Positions 25,862 to 34,885 of a stretch of DNA of 64,000 nucleotides are shown in pieces. The stretch comes from WRIS01 sp964345475 (lineage in GTDB: Bacteria; Actinomycetota; Coriobacteriia; Coriobacteriales; Eggerthellaceae), in assembly GCA_964345475.1 (NCBI GenBank), contig CAYFQW010000004.1, positions 62,001 to 126,000 on the forward strand, written 5' to 3'. Within the stretch, counting starts at the first letter, position 1, and each line of letters begins with the position of its first letter. The position numbers were made by a program, and so were the translations under genes. The notes under the pieces were generated by a model. The model did no database searches. It saw only the letters and a program-made list of their open reading frames with translations, and was not told the origin of the DNA.

Positions 25862-26149
25862 ATGGCTAATAAGGATAGTATTACTAAAGAGCGCACTGCT
25901 GAACTCATTAAAGAGTACGGAAAGTTTGAGGGGGATTCAGGCAGCGCTGAGGTTCAGATAGCAATCTTGTCTGAGCGTATTAAAAATCTCACCGAGCATT
26001 TGAAGTTCCACACCAAGGATCATCATACGCGTCGAGGCCTTATGCAGCTTATCGGAAAACGCCGTAGTCTTTTAAAGTATATCAAGAACAAAGACATCGA
26101 AGAGTATCGTGCTCTTATCAAGAAAATTGGCATTCGAGATAATATTTAA
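25862..26149 (+). CDS. rpsO: 30S ribosomal protein S15
   Basis: Binds the 16S rRNA three-way junction in the 30S platform. The 95-residue sequence matches the family along its length (FEGDSGSAEVQIAILSERIK, HHTRRGLMQLIGKRRSLLKY). It has a few extra N-terminal residues. AAGGTGG lies before the ATG. A small hairpin, GCTAC-GAAG-GTAGC at 25833-25846, just precedes the ribosome site and could take part in S15 self-control, but this is a guess. Confidence 0.96.
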   Translation: MANKDSITKERTAELIKEYGKFEGDSGSAEVQIAILSERIKNLTEHLKFHTKDHHTRRGLMQLIGKRRSLLKYIKNKDIEEYRALIKKIGIRDNI

Positions 26150-26154
26150 ACAAC

Positions 26155-26176
26155 AGCCCGCGTATGCGGGCTTTTG
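26155..26176 (+). terminator. Rho-independent terminator after rpsO
   Basis: AGCCCGC (26155-26161) pairs perfectly with GCGGGCT (26166-26172) around the loop GTAT and runs into TTTT. It lies six bases after the rpsO stop. Because pnp follows closely, it may be only partial, as in many rpsO-pnp operons. Confidence 0.85.
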
Positions 26177-26256
26177 AATATTTGGACAGGGGCCTCTCAG
26201 GGGCCAAAGTTCAAAGCCTGCGCATGCCAAGAGTATGGCTGGGCAGGGAAGAGAGG

Positions 26257-26280
26257 CTTTTGCACAATAGGGTGCAAAAG
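26257..26280 (+). promoter_or_regulatory. Perfect 9-base-pair hairpin in the pnp leader
   Basis: CTTTTGCAC at 26257-26265 is exactly complementary to GTGCAAAAG at 26272-26280, with loop AATAGG. It ends 23 bases before the pnp start. A direct repeat CAGGGGCC occurs just upstream (26187-26194 and 26198-26205). The pnp leader of Escherichia coli has a processed hairpin that mediates autocontrol; a like role here is inferred. Confidence 0.6.
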
Positions 26281-26303
26281 AAGAAGGAGAAAGAAAGATA
26301 CGT

Positions 26304-28484
26304 ATGGAAAAAATTGTCGAATCATTTGAGCTGTATGGTAAAAGCTATCGATTCGAGACAGGAGAGCTTGCTAAACAAGCAAGCGGAGCAGTGCTTGTTA
26401 CCCAAGGAGACACGACAGTGCTTGTTACGGCAGTCGTTTCTGATAAGCAAAAAGATTACGATTTCTTCCCGCTTACGGTTGACTTCGTTGAAAGAATGTA
26501 CGCAGTTGGAAGAATTCCTGGTGGATATTTAAAGCGCGAGTCACGCCCGAGTGAGACAGGAACACTCACTGCCCGTATGATAGATCGTCCTATACGGACA
26601 GGTTTTCCTGATGGGTTCAAGCAGGAAGTACACGTCGTGGCCACAACTCTGGTAGCCGATGCGCAAAACCCGCCGGATTGTATTTGCGTGGCAGGGGCTT
26701 CAGCAGCTCTTTTAGTTGGTGGCGCACCTTTCGATGGCCCTGCAGCCTGCGTCCGCATTGGACGCAACAGAGAAACGGGTGACTTTATCGTAAATCCGAC
26801 CTATGAGGAGATTGAGGGCTCTGACATTGATCTCACTATAGCAGGTACGGCTGAATATATTTCAATGGTAGAGGCTGGCGCTGCAGAAGTCTCTGAAGAG
26901 GATATGCTTGCCGCTATGGCCTTCGGACAGGAAGCCATCGCTTGTTTCTGCGAGAAGCAACGAGCTTTCTTGGAAAAAGTCGCTCCAGAGCCTAAAGAGT
27001 ATTCTATCCATACGATAGATCCGGAGATAAGCTCCCGCATTAAACCCTTCTATGATGAAATGTCTGCAGCTTTGCGAGATGCTGACAAGCATTCCAGAAT
27101 GGAACATGTTGCTGATCTCAAAATGCGGATTGAAGACGAGGTATTTAGCGAGGAAGAGCGTTCTGAGTGGGGTTCGGATATTTCTGCCGAGCTAAAAAAT
27201 CTCGAGAAAGCCGCTATGCGCCACATGGTGCTTGAAACAGGCGAGCGTGCTGATGGACGTAAGCCCCAAGAAATCAGACCCCTGTACATTAAGCCTGGGT
27301 ACCTTCCGCGCGTTCATGGCTCTGGCTTATTTCAGCGCGGACAGACGCAGGTTCTTTCTATCGCTACCCTTGGCATGTTGAATGAGTGGCAAAGACTTGA
27401 CACCATTGAGCCAATCGAGGGCAAGCGCTACATGCACCATTACAACTTCCCTCCTTATTGCACTGGTGAAACAGGTCGGATGGGCGCCCCAAAGCGGCGG
27501 GAGATAGGCCATGGGGCCCTTGCCGAACGTGCTCTGGTTCCCGTTCTTCCTAACGAAGACGATTTCCCTTACACCATTCGTGTAGTGTCTGAAGTCATTG
27601 AATCAAACGGCTCTTCCTCAATGGCCTCTGTGTGCGGCTCCTCCCTTTCTCTTATGGATGCTGGCGTGCCTATCAAGCGTCCTGTTTCAGGCATAGCTAT
27701 GGGGCTCATCAAAGAGGGCGATAAGGTGGCCATACTCTCTGATATTCAGGGGCTTGAGGACTTCCTCGGTGATATGGACTTTAAGGTATGCGGTACAGCG
27801 GAAGGCATTACGGCTCTTCAGATGGATAATAAGGCTCGTGGGCTTTCGATTGATATTTTGGCAGCCGCTCTTTCTCAGGCAAAAGATGGCCGCGCCCATA
27901 TCCTTGGTGCCATGCTTGAGGCAATCGATTCACCACGGGAGGATCTTTCGCCCTATGCTCCACGCATCGAAACCATCTTTATTCCTGTAGATAAGATCCG
28001 TGAGGTTATCGGAACTGGAGGAAAGGTTATTCGGAGCATTCAGGAAGAAACTGGTGCAACGATCGAAATCCAAGAAGACGGAACTGTACATATTGCTGCA
28101 GTTGATGGAAGTGCAGGGGCTGCAGCTAAAGCTGCTGTGCTTGGCATAGTTAAAGAACCTGAAGTCGGGGAGGTTTACGACGGAGAGGTTGTGAGTATCA
28201 AGGACTTTGGCGCATTTGTCAAACTTACCCCAAGTAAAGACGGACTTCTGCACATTTCACGTTTGGCCAAAGGCCGTGTTGCCAAGGTAGAAGACGTGTT
28301 ATCTGTTGGTGATTTTGTAAAGGTAGAGATAATGGAAGTCGGCGACAATGGTAAAATTTCTTTGGATCGCCTCAATAAGCCAGATGCACCCGCCTCTTCG
28401 ACGGGGCACAGCTCTCGCGGCAAAGACAAAGATGGTGAAAACCCGAATAACGGCGACGGCCGAAAGCCTCGTCGTAGGAACTAA
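26304..28484 (+). CDS. pnp: Polyribonucleotide nucleotidyltransferase (PNPase)
   Basis: Phosphorolytic 3'-to-5' exoribonuclease of mRNA decay. Two RNase PH-like domains are present (first from about residue 10, second from about 310, with GRKPQEIRPLYIKPGYLPR). A KH domain follows (KIREVIGTGGKVIRSIQEET, near residue 565), then an S1 domain (GEVVSIKDFGAFVKLTPSKDG) and a short polar tail. The 726-residue length is standard. It follows rpsO as in most bacteria. Confidence 0.97.
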   Translation: MEKIVESFELYGKSYRFETGELAKQASGAVLVTQGDTTVLVTAVVSDKQKDYDFFPLTVDFVERMYAVGRIPGGYLKRESRPSETGTLTARMIDRPIRTGFPDGFKQEVHVVATTLVADAQNPPDCICVAGASAALLVGGAPFDGPAACVRIGRNRETGDFIVNPTYEEIEGSDIDLTIAGTAEYISMVEAGAAEVSEEDMLAAMAFGQEAIACFCEKQRAFLEKVAPEPKEYSIHTIDPEISSRIKPFYDEMSAALRDADKHSRMEHVADLKMRIEDEVFSEEERSEWGSDISAELKNLEKAAMRHMVLETGERADGRKPQEIRPLYIKPGYLPRVHGSGLFQRGQTQVLSIATLGMLNEWQRLDTIEPIEGKRYMHHYNFPPYCTGETGRMGAPKRREIGHGALAERALVPVLPNEDDFPYTIRVVSEVIESNGSSSMASVCGSSLSLMDAGVPIKRPVSGIAMGLIKEGDKVAILSDIQGLEDFLGDMDFKVCGTAEGITALQMDNKARGLSIDILAAALSQAKDGRAHILGAMLEAIDSPREDLSPYAPRIETIFIPVDKIREVIGTGGKVIRSIQEETGATIEIQEDGTVHIAAVDGSAGAAAKAAVLGIVKEPEVGEVYDGEVVSIKDFGAFVKLTPSKDGLLHISRLAKGRVAKVEDVLSVGDFVKVEIMEVGDNGKISLDRLNKPDAPASSTGHSSRGKDKDGENPNNGDGRKPRRRN

Positions 28485-28512
28485 AGCCGTAAGATAAAGC
28501 GTCTGGTACTCG

Positions 28513-28551
28513 GTTTGCCCTGCACTTCTATTCCATACGTGCAGAGCAAAC
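28513..28551. repeat. Long imperfect stem-loop after pnp
   Basis: GTTTGCCCTGCAC at 28513-28525 pairs with GTGCAGAGCAAAC at 28539-28551 with one mismatch and a 13-base loop. There is no T-run, so it is not a standard terminator. It could protect the pnp 3' end or take part in control of dapB, which starts 88 bases later. Confidence 0.6.
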
Positions 28552-28638
28552 AGTGATAGCAGATGCTTTGTTGGTTTTGACGATTCGGAAGCCAGGTCTC
28601 CACTTTAAAAGGAGAATGTACGTACGGAAGGTGATACT

Positions 28639-29406
28639 ATGATACGTGTTGCAGTGGCAGGAAGCTCCGGGCGTATGGGTGCAACTGTTGTGAATGCCGT
28701 TCTTGCTTCAGATGATATGCAATTAGCCTGTGGCATCGATCCGCGGGTGGTTCCGCAGGAATTTCCTGTGTATTCTACTGTTGAGACAGCGCTTGAGTCG
28801 GAGCATATCGATGTATTAGTCGACTTTACGATGCCCGATGCCGTAGCCGGGAACATTGAACACGCTCTGAAAGCAGGAGTAGATTGTGTTATTGGCACGA
28901 CGGGTCTATCCGTGGAGACACTCGAAGAGCTAGCTTCCAATGCAAAAAATGACGCATGTTTATTTTATGCACCTAATTTTACAACGGGCGCTGTCCTTAT
29001 GATGCAGTTTGCTCAAATAGCAGCTCCCTTTTTTCCCGATGCCGAAGTTCTTGAGTTTCATCACTCAAATAAGAAGGACGCGCCAAGTGGTACCGCAGTG
29101 CGCACGGCTCAAATGATTTCTGATGCACGCACGTTTGAAAGCACTGCGCCAGGGTCGGAGACTGAAATTGAGGGTGCTGAGGGTGCACGAGGTGCGCTCA
29201 TGAACGGAGTGCCTGTACACTCTATACGGTCGATGGGCTATGTTGCCTCGCAAGAAGTCGTCTTTGGCTCACTGGGACAGACACTTACTATTCGGCATGA
29301 TTCGTGGGATAGAGAATCGTATATGCCCGGTGTTCTTCTCGGAATCCGCAAGGCTTCTAAACTTAAGGGTCTCGTTGTTGGCTTAGAGAGCCTTATGTTT
29401 TCTTAA
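28639..29406 (+). CDS. dapB: 4-hydroxy-tetrahydrodipicolinate reductase
   Basis: Second dedicated step to diaminopimelate and lysine, needed for peptidoglycan. The N-terminal nucleotide-binding loop is VAVAGSSGRMGATV. The catalytic region has EFHHSNKKDAPSGTAVR with the conserved His-His and Lys. VDFTMPDA also matches. The 255-residue length is typical. It lies 128 bases before dapA, the gene for the previous enzyme. Confidence 0.95.
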   Translation: MIRVAVAGSSGRMGATVVNAVLASDDMQLACGIDPRVVPQEFPVYSTVETALESEHIDVLVDFTMPDAVAGNIEHALKAGVDCVIGTTGLSVETLEELASNAKNDACLFYAPNFTTGAVLMMQFAQIAAPFFPDAEVLEFHHSNKKDAPSGTAVRTAQMISDARTFESTAPGSETEIEGAEGARGALMNGVPVHSIRSMGYVASQEVVFGSLGQTLTIRHDSWDRESYMPGVLLGIRKASKLKGLVVGLESLMFS

Positions 29407-29534
29407 GAGTGGCAACAAAAACTCTCTTTGGCCGGCTAAATAAGTTATATAGTCAGAATAGATATGCAAAAAAGTATATTTTGAGGTTAGAATCAATGTA
29501 GAAAGATGTCAGTTCGGCAGGTTAGGAGCATCTC

Positions 29535-30434
29535 ATGTCAGAAGAAAGAACGCCTCTCTTTGGAAGAATGATGCCAGCTATGGTTACGCCTTTTGATGAA
29601 GAGCGTAATTTAGATCTTGACCAGGCGCAAGCCCTTGCTAAACGGCTTGTTGAGGGCGGTAGCGACTCTCTTATGATAAACGGAACGACAGGGGAGAGTC
29701 CGACAATATTCTATCCTCAAAAAATGGATCTTTTCCGCGCAGTCTTAGAGGCAGTAGGCGATGAGGTCCCCGTGCTTGCCAATGTAGGAGACAACTGTAC
29801 TGCCGACACTCTTGACTTTGCCCAAGACGTTGCAGCACTTGGCGTCGCTGGAGTTATGCTGGTGGTTCCTTATTACAACAAACCTCCCCAGGAAGGTCTT
29901 TATCAGCATTTCAAGACAATAGCTGAAGGCATTGAGCTTCCTGTTATTATGTACAACATTCCAGGACGCTGTGTTATCAATATGACAGCAGAGACAACAT
30001 TGCGCCTTGCAAGAGATGTTCCTAATATCAAGGCTGTAAAAGAAGCGTCTGGGAACCTTGAACAGGTCAAGACAATTATCGATCAGGCCCCTGAAGACTT
30101 CTGGGTTTATTCAGGTGACGACGAATTAGCCTATGATGTAGTAAAAATGGGAGGTGCAGGTGTTATATCAACTATTGGAAACCTTGCACCAGCCCGTATG
30201 AAAGAAATAGTAGAACTAGCTGCGCGCGGCGAATATGAAAAGGCAAAAGCGGCTCATGATGCCCTCGTTCCGTTAATGAGAGCGCTGTTTGTAACGTCAA
30301 ACCCCATCATGGTAAAGGAAGCCCTGAATCTTGTTGGATTTCCTGTAGGCGGGGTTCGCTTGCCGCTCGTAGATGCGACACCAGAGCAATCTGAATCACT
30401 TGCAAAGGTTATGCGAGAGGTTGGAGTGCTCTAA
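29535..30434 (+). CDS. dapA: 4-hydroxy-tetrahydrodipicolinate synthase
   Basis: Condenses pyruvate with aspartate semialdehyde. Signatures are MINGTTGESPTIF (active-site Thr pair), VVPYYNKPPQEGLYQHF (catalytic Tyr), YNIPGRC, and the Schiff-base lysine in IKAVKEASGN. The length is 299 residues. It is followed 20 bases later by the RNase J gene, the same pairing as in mycobacteria (dapA-rnj). Confidence 0.96.
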   Translation: MSEERTPLFGRMMPAMVTPFDEERNLDLDQAQALAKRLVEGGSDSLMINGTTGESPTIFYPQKMDLFRAVLEAVGDEVPVLANVGDNCTADTLDFAQDVAALGVAGVMLVVPYYNKPPQEGLYQHFKTIAEGIELPVIMYNIPGRCVINMTAETTLRLARDVPNIKAVKEASGNLEQVKTIIDQAPEDFWVYSGDDELAYDVVKMGGAGVISTIGNLAPARMKEIVELAARGEYEKAKAAHDALVPLMRALFVTSNPIMVKEALNLVGFPVGGVRLPLVDATPEQSESLAKVMREVGVL

Positions 30435-30454
30435 CAAATCAAAAAGGACTTAAT

Positions 30455-32338
30455 ATGACAAGCAATACACCTAGCGATTCTCGCGGGCAAAATGAAGAGC
30501 GCGATCAAAAGACGACACGCTCATACAAGCATGTGAAAATTGAAAGAAAGCGACCACAGCTTAGCAAATTTGAAAAAGAAAAAACTTTTGACAATCAAGG
30601 GAAAAAAGGGAATGCCCGCACGGGCCCTAAAGGTCAATCGGCAGAGCCGAAGTCAAAAAAAAGCGTTCCTCAAAAAAAGAATCCAAAAACAACCCTTAAG
30701 ATAATTCCACTAGGAGGGCTTGACGCTATCGGTAAGAATATGACCGTGCTCGAGTGCGAAGGGGATATGGTCTTAGACGACGCAGGGCTTATGTTCCCTG
30801 ACGACGGCCATCCTGGAATCGATCTCATACTTCCTGATTATACTTACATTCTCGAGAATGCCGATCGCCTTCGAGGCATTGTCATTACTCACGGGCACGA
30901 AGATCATACGGGTACAATTCCCTACCTTATAAAAGATCTTGGCCGGAATGTTCCTATTTATGCCACTAAGCTGACCCTGGGACTTATAGAGGGTAAATTA
31001 GCTGAGCATAAGATAAAGAACCAAAAACTGATAGAGATAAAACCAGGAGACAGTATTAAACTCGGCTGCATACGTGCCGATTTTTTCTCTGTCAACCACT
31101 CTATTCCTGGTGCTGTAGGGATATTCTTCCAGAGCCCTGCTGGCAATGTTCTTCATACGGGTGATTTTAAGCTCGATCAAACACCCATTGACGGCGTTTT
31201 AACCGATTTCGCAGCCATTTCACGCTACAGCGAAATTGGTGTCGATCTCATGCTTTCGGACTCGACAAATGCCCAAAATGAAAACTTCACTCCATCGGAA
31301 GCCGATGTTGGAAAAGTATTAAACACTATTATTTCTCAGGCGAAACAAAAAATCGTTATTGCCTCATTTGCGAGTCATATTCATCGTATGCAGCAGATTT
31401 GCGATGCGGCTGTTGCCAATGGGAGAAAGGTAGTGGTAACAGGTAGATCCATGATTCAAAATACCGACATTGCGCGCAAGCTTGGGTACCTAAATATTAG
31501 CGATTCAGATCTGATTGACGCATATGATCTCAAGGGTATCCCGCCTGAGCAGGTAGTTGTAATGTGTACAGGCTCGCAAGGAGAGCCTCTTTCAGCGCTT
31601 TCGAGAATAGCAAACGGTGAACATAGAACCATCAAGCTCAACGAGGGCGATACGGTTATCATTTCGGCTACCCCTGTTCCAGGCAATGAGAAAAAAGTAA
31701 CGCGTGTAATAAATTCCCTTGCTAAAATCGGGGCTGATGTGTACGACAAGTCCCGTGCCATGGTGCATGTTTCTGGGCACGCTGGGTCAGAAGAGCTTAA
31801 GCTTATGATTTCTTTAGTAAAGCCCAAGGCCTTCATGCCCGTGCATGGTGAATCTATTCACTTGAGGGCACACGCTCGACTCGCGGAAAAGATGGGCTTA
31901 GATTCAAAGAACATATTCATTTGCGAGAATGGGGAAAGCCTTTATCTTACCTCGAAAGGCGTTCGACGAGGCCCCGAGGTGCAAAGCGGTATTGTTTTTG
32001 TAGACGGGCTCAGCGTGGGAGATACTTCCCAAGATGTGCTTGATGAACGAAGCGCCCTCGCTTCTCAAGGCTTTGCAACGGTAACCGCGGCTGTTTCAAC
32101 AAAGAAAAAGTCAATACTTGGAATGCCTCGAATCGAGATGCATGGTATCACTGGTGGGGATGACGAATACCTCTTAGAAGAAGTTACCAACATTGTGAAA
32201 GGCACGCTGAGCCGTTCTCTCGAAAAAAGCATTTCAGGTAAAGAGCTCGAAAAGGCATGCAGGAACTCTCTGCGCTCCATACTTTGGGAAAGGACCAAGC
32301 AAAGGCCCATGATCATTGTGAACCTTATAGGGCTTTGA
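30455..32338 (+). CDS. rnj: Ribonuclease J
   Basis: Metallo-beta-lactamase/beta-CASP nuclease with endo- and 5'-exonuclease activity in mRNA and rRNA processing. The catalytic motif THGHEDHTG lies near residue 148. LGGLDAIGKNMTVLE precedes it and GHAGSEELKLM and PVHGE mark the beta-CASP and later MBL motifs. About 75 extra N-terminal residues are highly basic and polar, probably disordered, as in actinobacterial RNase J. AAAAGGAC lies ahead of the ATG. It stands between dapA and ftsK as in Mycobacterium and Streptomyces. Confidence 0.95.
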   Translation: MTSNTPSDSRGQNEERDQKTTRSYKHVKIERKRPQLSKFEKEKTFDNQGKKGNARTGPKGQSAEPKSKKSVPQKKNPKTTLKIIPLGGLDAIGKNMTVLECEGDMVLDDAGLMFPDDGHPGIDLILPDYTYILENADRLRGIVITHGHEDHTGTIPYLIKDLGRNVPIYATKLTLGLIEGKLAEHKIKNQKLIEIKPGDSIKLGCIRADFFSVNHSIPGAVGIFFQSPAGNVLHTGDFKLDQTPIDGVLTDFAAISRYSEIGVDLMLSDSTNAQNENFTPSEADVGKVLNTIISQAKQKIVIASFASHIHRMQQICDAAVANGRKVVVTGRSMIQNTDIARKLGYLNISDSDLIDAYDLKGIPPEQVVVMCTGSQGEPLSALSRIANGEHRTIKLNEGDTVIISATPVPGNEKKVTRVINSLAKIGADVYDKSRAMVHVSGHAGSEELKLMISLVKPKAFMPVHGESIHLRAHARLAEKMGLDSKNIFICENGESLYLTSKGVRRGPEVQSGIVFVDGLSVGDTSQDVLDERSALASQGFATVTAAVSTKKKSILGMPRIEMHGITGGDDEYLLEEVTNIVKGTLSRSLEKSISGKELEKACRNSLRSILWERTKQRPMIIVNLIGL

Positions 32339-32418
32339 TATCACAAGAGCCCATCTTCGCTTATAATGGCAGTTGAAGCCTATATACAGACTAAATAAAC
32401 TACAAAAGGAGCTTTGAC

Positions 32419-34881
32419 GTGGCTCGGCAGAGTGCATCCACAAAAAACCAAAAGGGGAAGACGGACGCCGTCAAACGTTCATCCGCCTCGAGTCCGGGCA
32501 AAACCCAAAAGAGCGAAGGGAGTCGAGCAAAAACCCCAGATACGGATCAAGGTTCCATGCTTGACGAAAGAACACGTCGAGATATTCTAGGTGTTATTTT
32601 TGCAGTTTTAGGGATAGCTTTATTTGTAACGGCGCTTATTCCATCGGACGCCTTAGTTACGGCTCAGATATCCCGTTTTCTCCATAGAAGCTTCGGCTTT
32701 GGGGCGTATGTGCTCCCGTTTTTCTTGCTCATGATAGGCGGGAGTTTCTTTGTTCGTTTCGAACGAAAGCACTCCATTGCTCGCATCTCTATTGGTCTAG
32801 GTATGATATTTTTCACTCTTCTAGCTTTCGCATCCCTCTTCACACCAGACGCATCACTTGACGCCAATGTCGTGTTCGAACTCGATCAGCTCGATTTGCG
32901 AGGCGGGTTTCTTGGGGCCGGTATCGCCTGGGTTGGCTTGACCCTGTTTGGGCAGGTAGTCTCTTCAATTATTCTTGGTGGTATCGCAATTGCAGGCATA
33001 AGCATAGTAGGATTCTCTTTCTCTCGACAAATAGAGAAACTTATGGAAAGCCGCCGGATGCGTCGAGAGGAAGACGCGTCCTTGGCAAGGCCCCCTGGCT
33101 TTGTTGAGCGGGCAAGCATGGCGGAATTGGCTTCTGGTCAGAAAAACGCATCACGGGCTACAGCAAGATTGAGAAAAAATGGTGCGAGAATCGATCAACA
33201 AGGCGATTCTTTATCTTCGGCCGCCACACAACTACTTGATGGTACTGTTACGGGCAAGGCCGAAACCCGTGCAATAACACGTAAATTAGGTAAGGCGAAT
33301 AAGAAGAATCTTTCGAATTCCCTCTCGGAAGAAGCCGACAAGATGCCATCGAAAGGAAAAGCTCTCACTGCCTCAGCATCCCCTCATCCACAAGAAGGCT
33401 TTATTCTCCCTGGCAAAAGCTATCTTGCTACATCAAATGTGAAGTCTTTCGGGGGCGCGAAAGAAGACGAGCTGAAAGAAACCGCACTTTGCCTTCAGGA
33501 AACGCTTGAAGATTTTAGTATTTTAGCAAAGGTGGTTGGCTGGGTTGCTGGTCCAACAGTAACCTTGTTCAAAATTGATATGCCTTCTGGCGTACGCGTA
33601 AGCAGGGTGGTTGCACTTGAAGACGATATTGCCCTCGCTCTAGCCGCACCAGGAGTACGCATATTTGCTCCAATTCCTGACACGAATTATGTAGGCATTG
33701 AAGTGCCCAATAAAACACGCAAGAATGTTCTTTTAGGAGATGTAATCTCCCAGGCAAAAGAAGGTCCTTTGCAGATAGCAATTGGTATGGATGTCGAAGG
33801 CCAAGCCATCGTTTCCGATTTAGCGAAGATGCCGCATCTTTTAATCGGAGGAACGACTGGTTCAGGTAAGTCAGTAGCAATAAATGCTATGATCATGTCT
33901 ATCCTCATGCGCGCAACACCTTCTGAGGTGCGCTTTATTATGATTGATCCGAAGCGCGTAGAATTCACCCCGTACAACGGAATTCCTCACCTGTATGTAC
34001 CGGTAGTCACCGAGCCACGTGAAGCTGCGGGGGCACTTTCTTGGGGCGTAGCCGAAATGGAGAAGCGACTTAAGATATTCTCTCATGCAGGTGCTCGCAA
34101 CATCGGCCAGTACAACGGGAAGGTTCAAAGCGGCGAGCTCGGAGAAGACGCTGAAGAAATTCCCTATATTGTTATAATTATTGATGAGCTTGCCGACTTA
34201 ATGATGAACGTAGGAAAAGAGGTTGAGTTCTCTATCTCGCGTATTGCTCAGTTGGCGCGCGCTGCGGGAATCCATCTTATTGTGGCCACCCAGCGCCCTT
34301 CTACCAATGTTGTCACCGGCCTCATTAAGGCAAATATTACAAACCGTATTGCCTTCAATGTTGCGTCGGGTATAGACTCTCGCGTAGTTTTGGACACACC
34401 AGGAGCTGAGAACCTGATTGGACTTGGCGATTTGCTTTTTTCCCGTCCTGAGTTGGCTAAGCCCCAACGTATTCAGGGGTGTTTCGTATCGGAGGATGAG
34501 ATTAATGCGGTGGTTGCACACCTGAAAGAGCAAGGAGAGCCTGAATACCATTCCGAAATCCTAAAAACAAACCTAGTGACGCTTGGAGCCTCGTCTCCGT
34601 CTGGCGCAGGAGATGCTTCTGATGACGATCCTCTCTTATGGGAGGCGGCCGATATAGTGGTGGGGAGTTCGTTAGGGTCGACATCAAACCTGCAAAGACG
34701 CCTGAAAGTTGGATATTCTCGTGCAGGGCGTATAATGGATATGTTAGAAGAAAAAGGGATTGTGGGTTCACCCAACGGGTCAAAACCTCGCGAGGTTTTA
34801 GTAGATGAACTGGAACTAGAAACCCTTAAAGCTTTTGAGAATCAAGATAACGAAGAACTTTATCCATACGCAGAGGAGTGA
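32419..34881 (+). CDS. ftsK: DNA translocase FtsK/SpoIIIE
   Basis: Septal DNA pump that clears the chromosome from the division site. A basic N-terminal tail of about 50 residues precedes four or five membrane helices (about 55-210). A linker of 170 residues follows. The motor has the Walker A IGGTTGSGKSVAIN (K484), Walker B IIIIDELADLMM, and ATQRPSTNVVTGLIKANI. The winged gamma domain closes the C-terminus (LQRRLKVGYSRAGRIMDMLE). GTG start with AAAGGAG ahead. The length of 820 residues is usual for Gram-positives. Confidence 0.96.
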   Translation: MARQSASTKNQKGKTDAVKRSSASSPGKTQKSEGSRAKTPDTDQGSMLDERTRRDILGVIFAVLGIALFVTALIPSDALVTAQISRFLHRSFGFGAYVLPFFLLMIGGSFFVRFERKHSIARISIGLGMIFFTLLAFASLFTPDASLDANVVFELDQLDLRGGFLGAGIAWVGLTLFGQVVSSIILGGIAIAGISIVGFSFSRQIEKLMESRRMRREEDASLARPPGFVERASMAELASGQKNASRATARLRKNGARIDQQGDSLSSAATQLLDGTVTGKAETRAITRKLGKANKKNLSNSLSEEADKMPSKGKALTASASPHPQEGFILPGKSYLATSNVKSFGGAKEDELKETALCLQETLEDFSILAKVVGWVAGPTVTLFKIDMPSGVRVSRVVALEDDIALALAAPGVRIFAPIPDTNYVGIEVPNKTRKNVLLGDVISQAKEGPLQIAIGMDVEGQAIVSDLAKMPHLLIGGTTGSGKSVAINAMIMSILMRATPSEVRFIMIDPKRVEFTPYNGIPHLYVPVVTEPREAAGALSWGVAEMEKRLKIFSHAGARNIGQYNGKVQSGELGEDAEEIPYIVIIIDELADLMMNVGKEVEFSISRIAQLARAAGIHLIVATQRPSTNVVTGLIKANITNRIAFNVASGIDSRVVLDTPGAENLIGLGDLLFSRPELAKPQRIQGCFVSEDEINAVVAHLKEQGEPEYHSEILKTNLVTLGASSPSGAGDASDDDPLLWEAADIVVGSSLGSTSNLQRRLKVGYSRAGRIMDMLEEKGIVGSPNGSKPREVLVDELELETLKAFENQDNEELYPYAEE

Positions 34882-34885
34882 CGAC

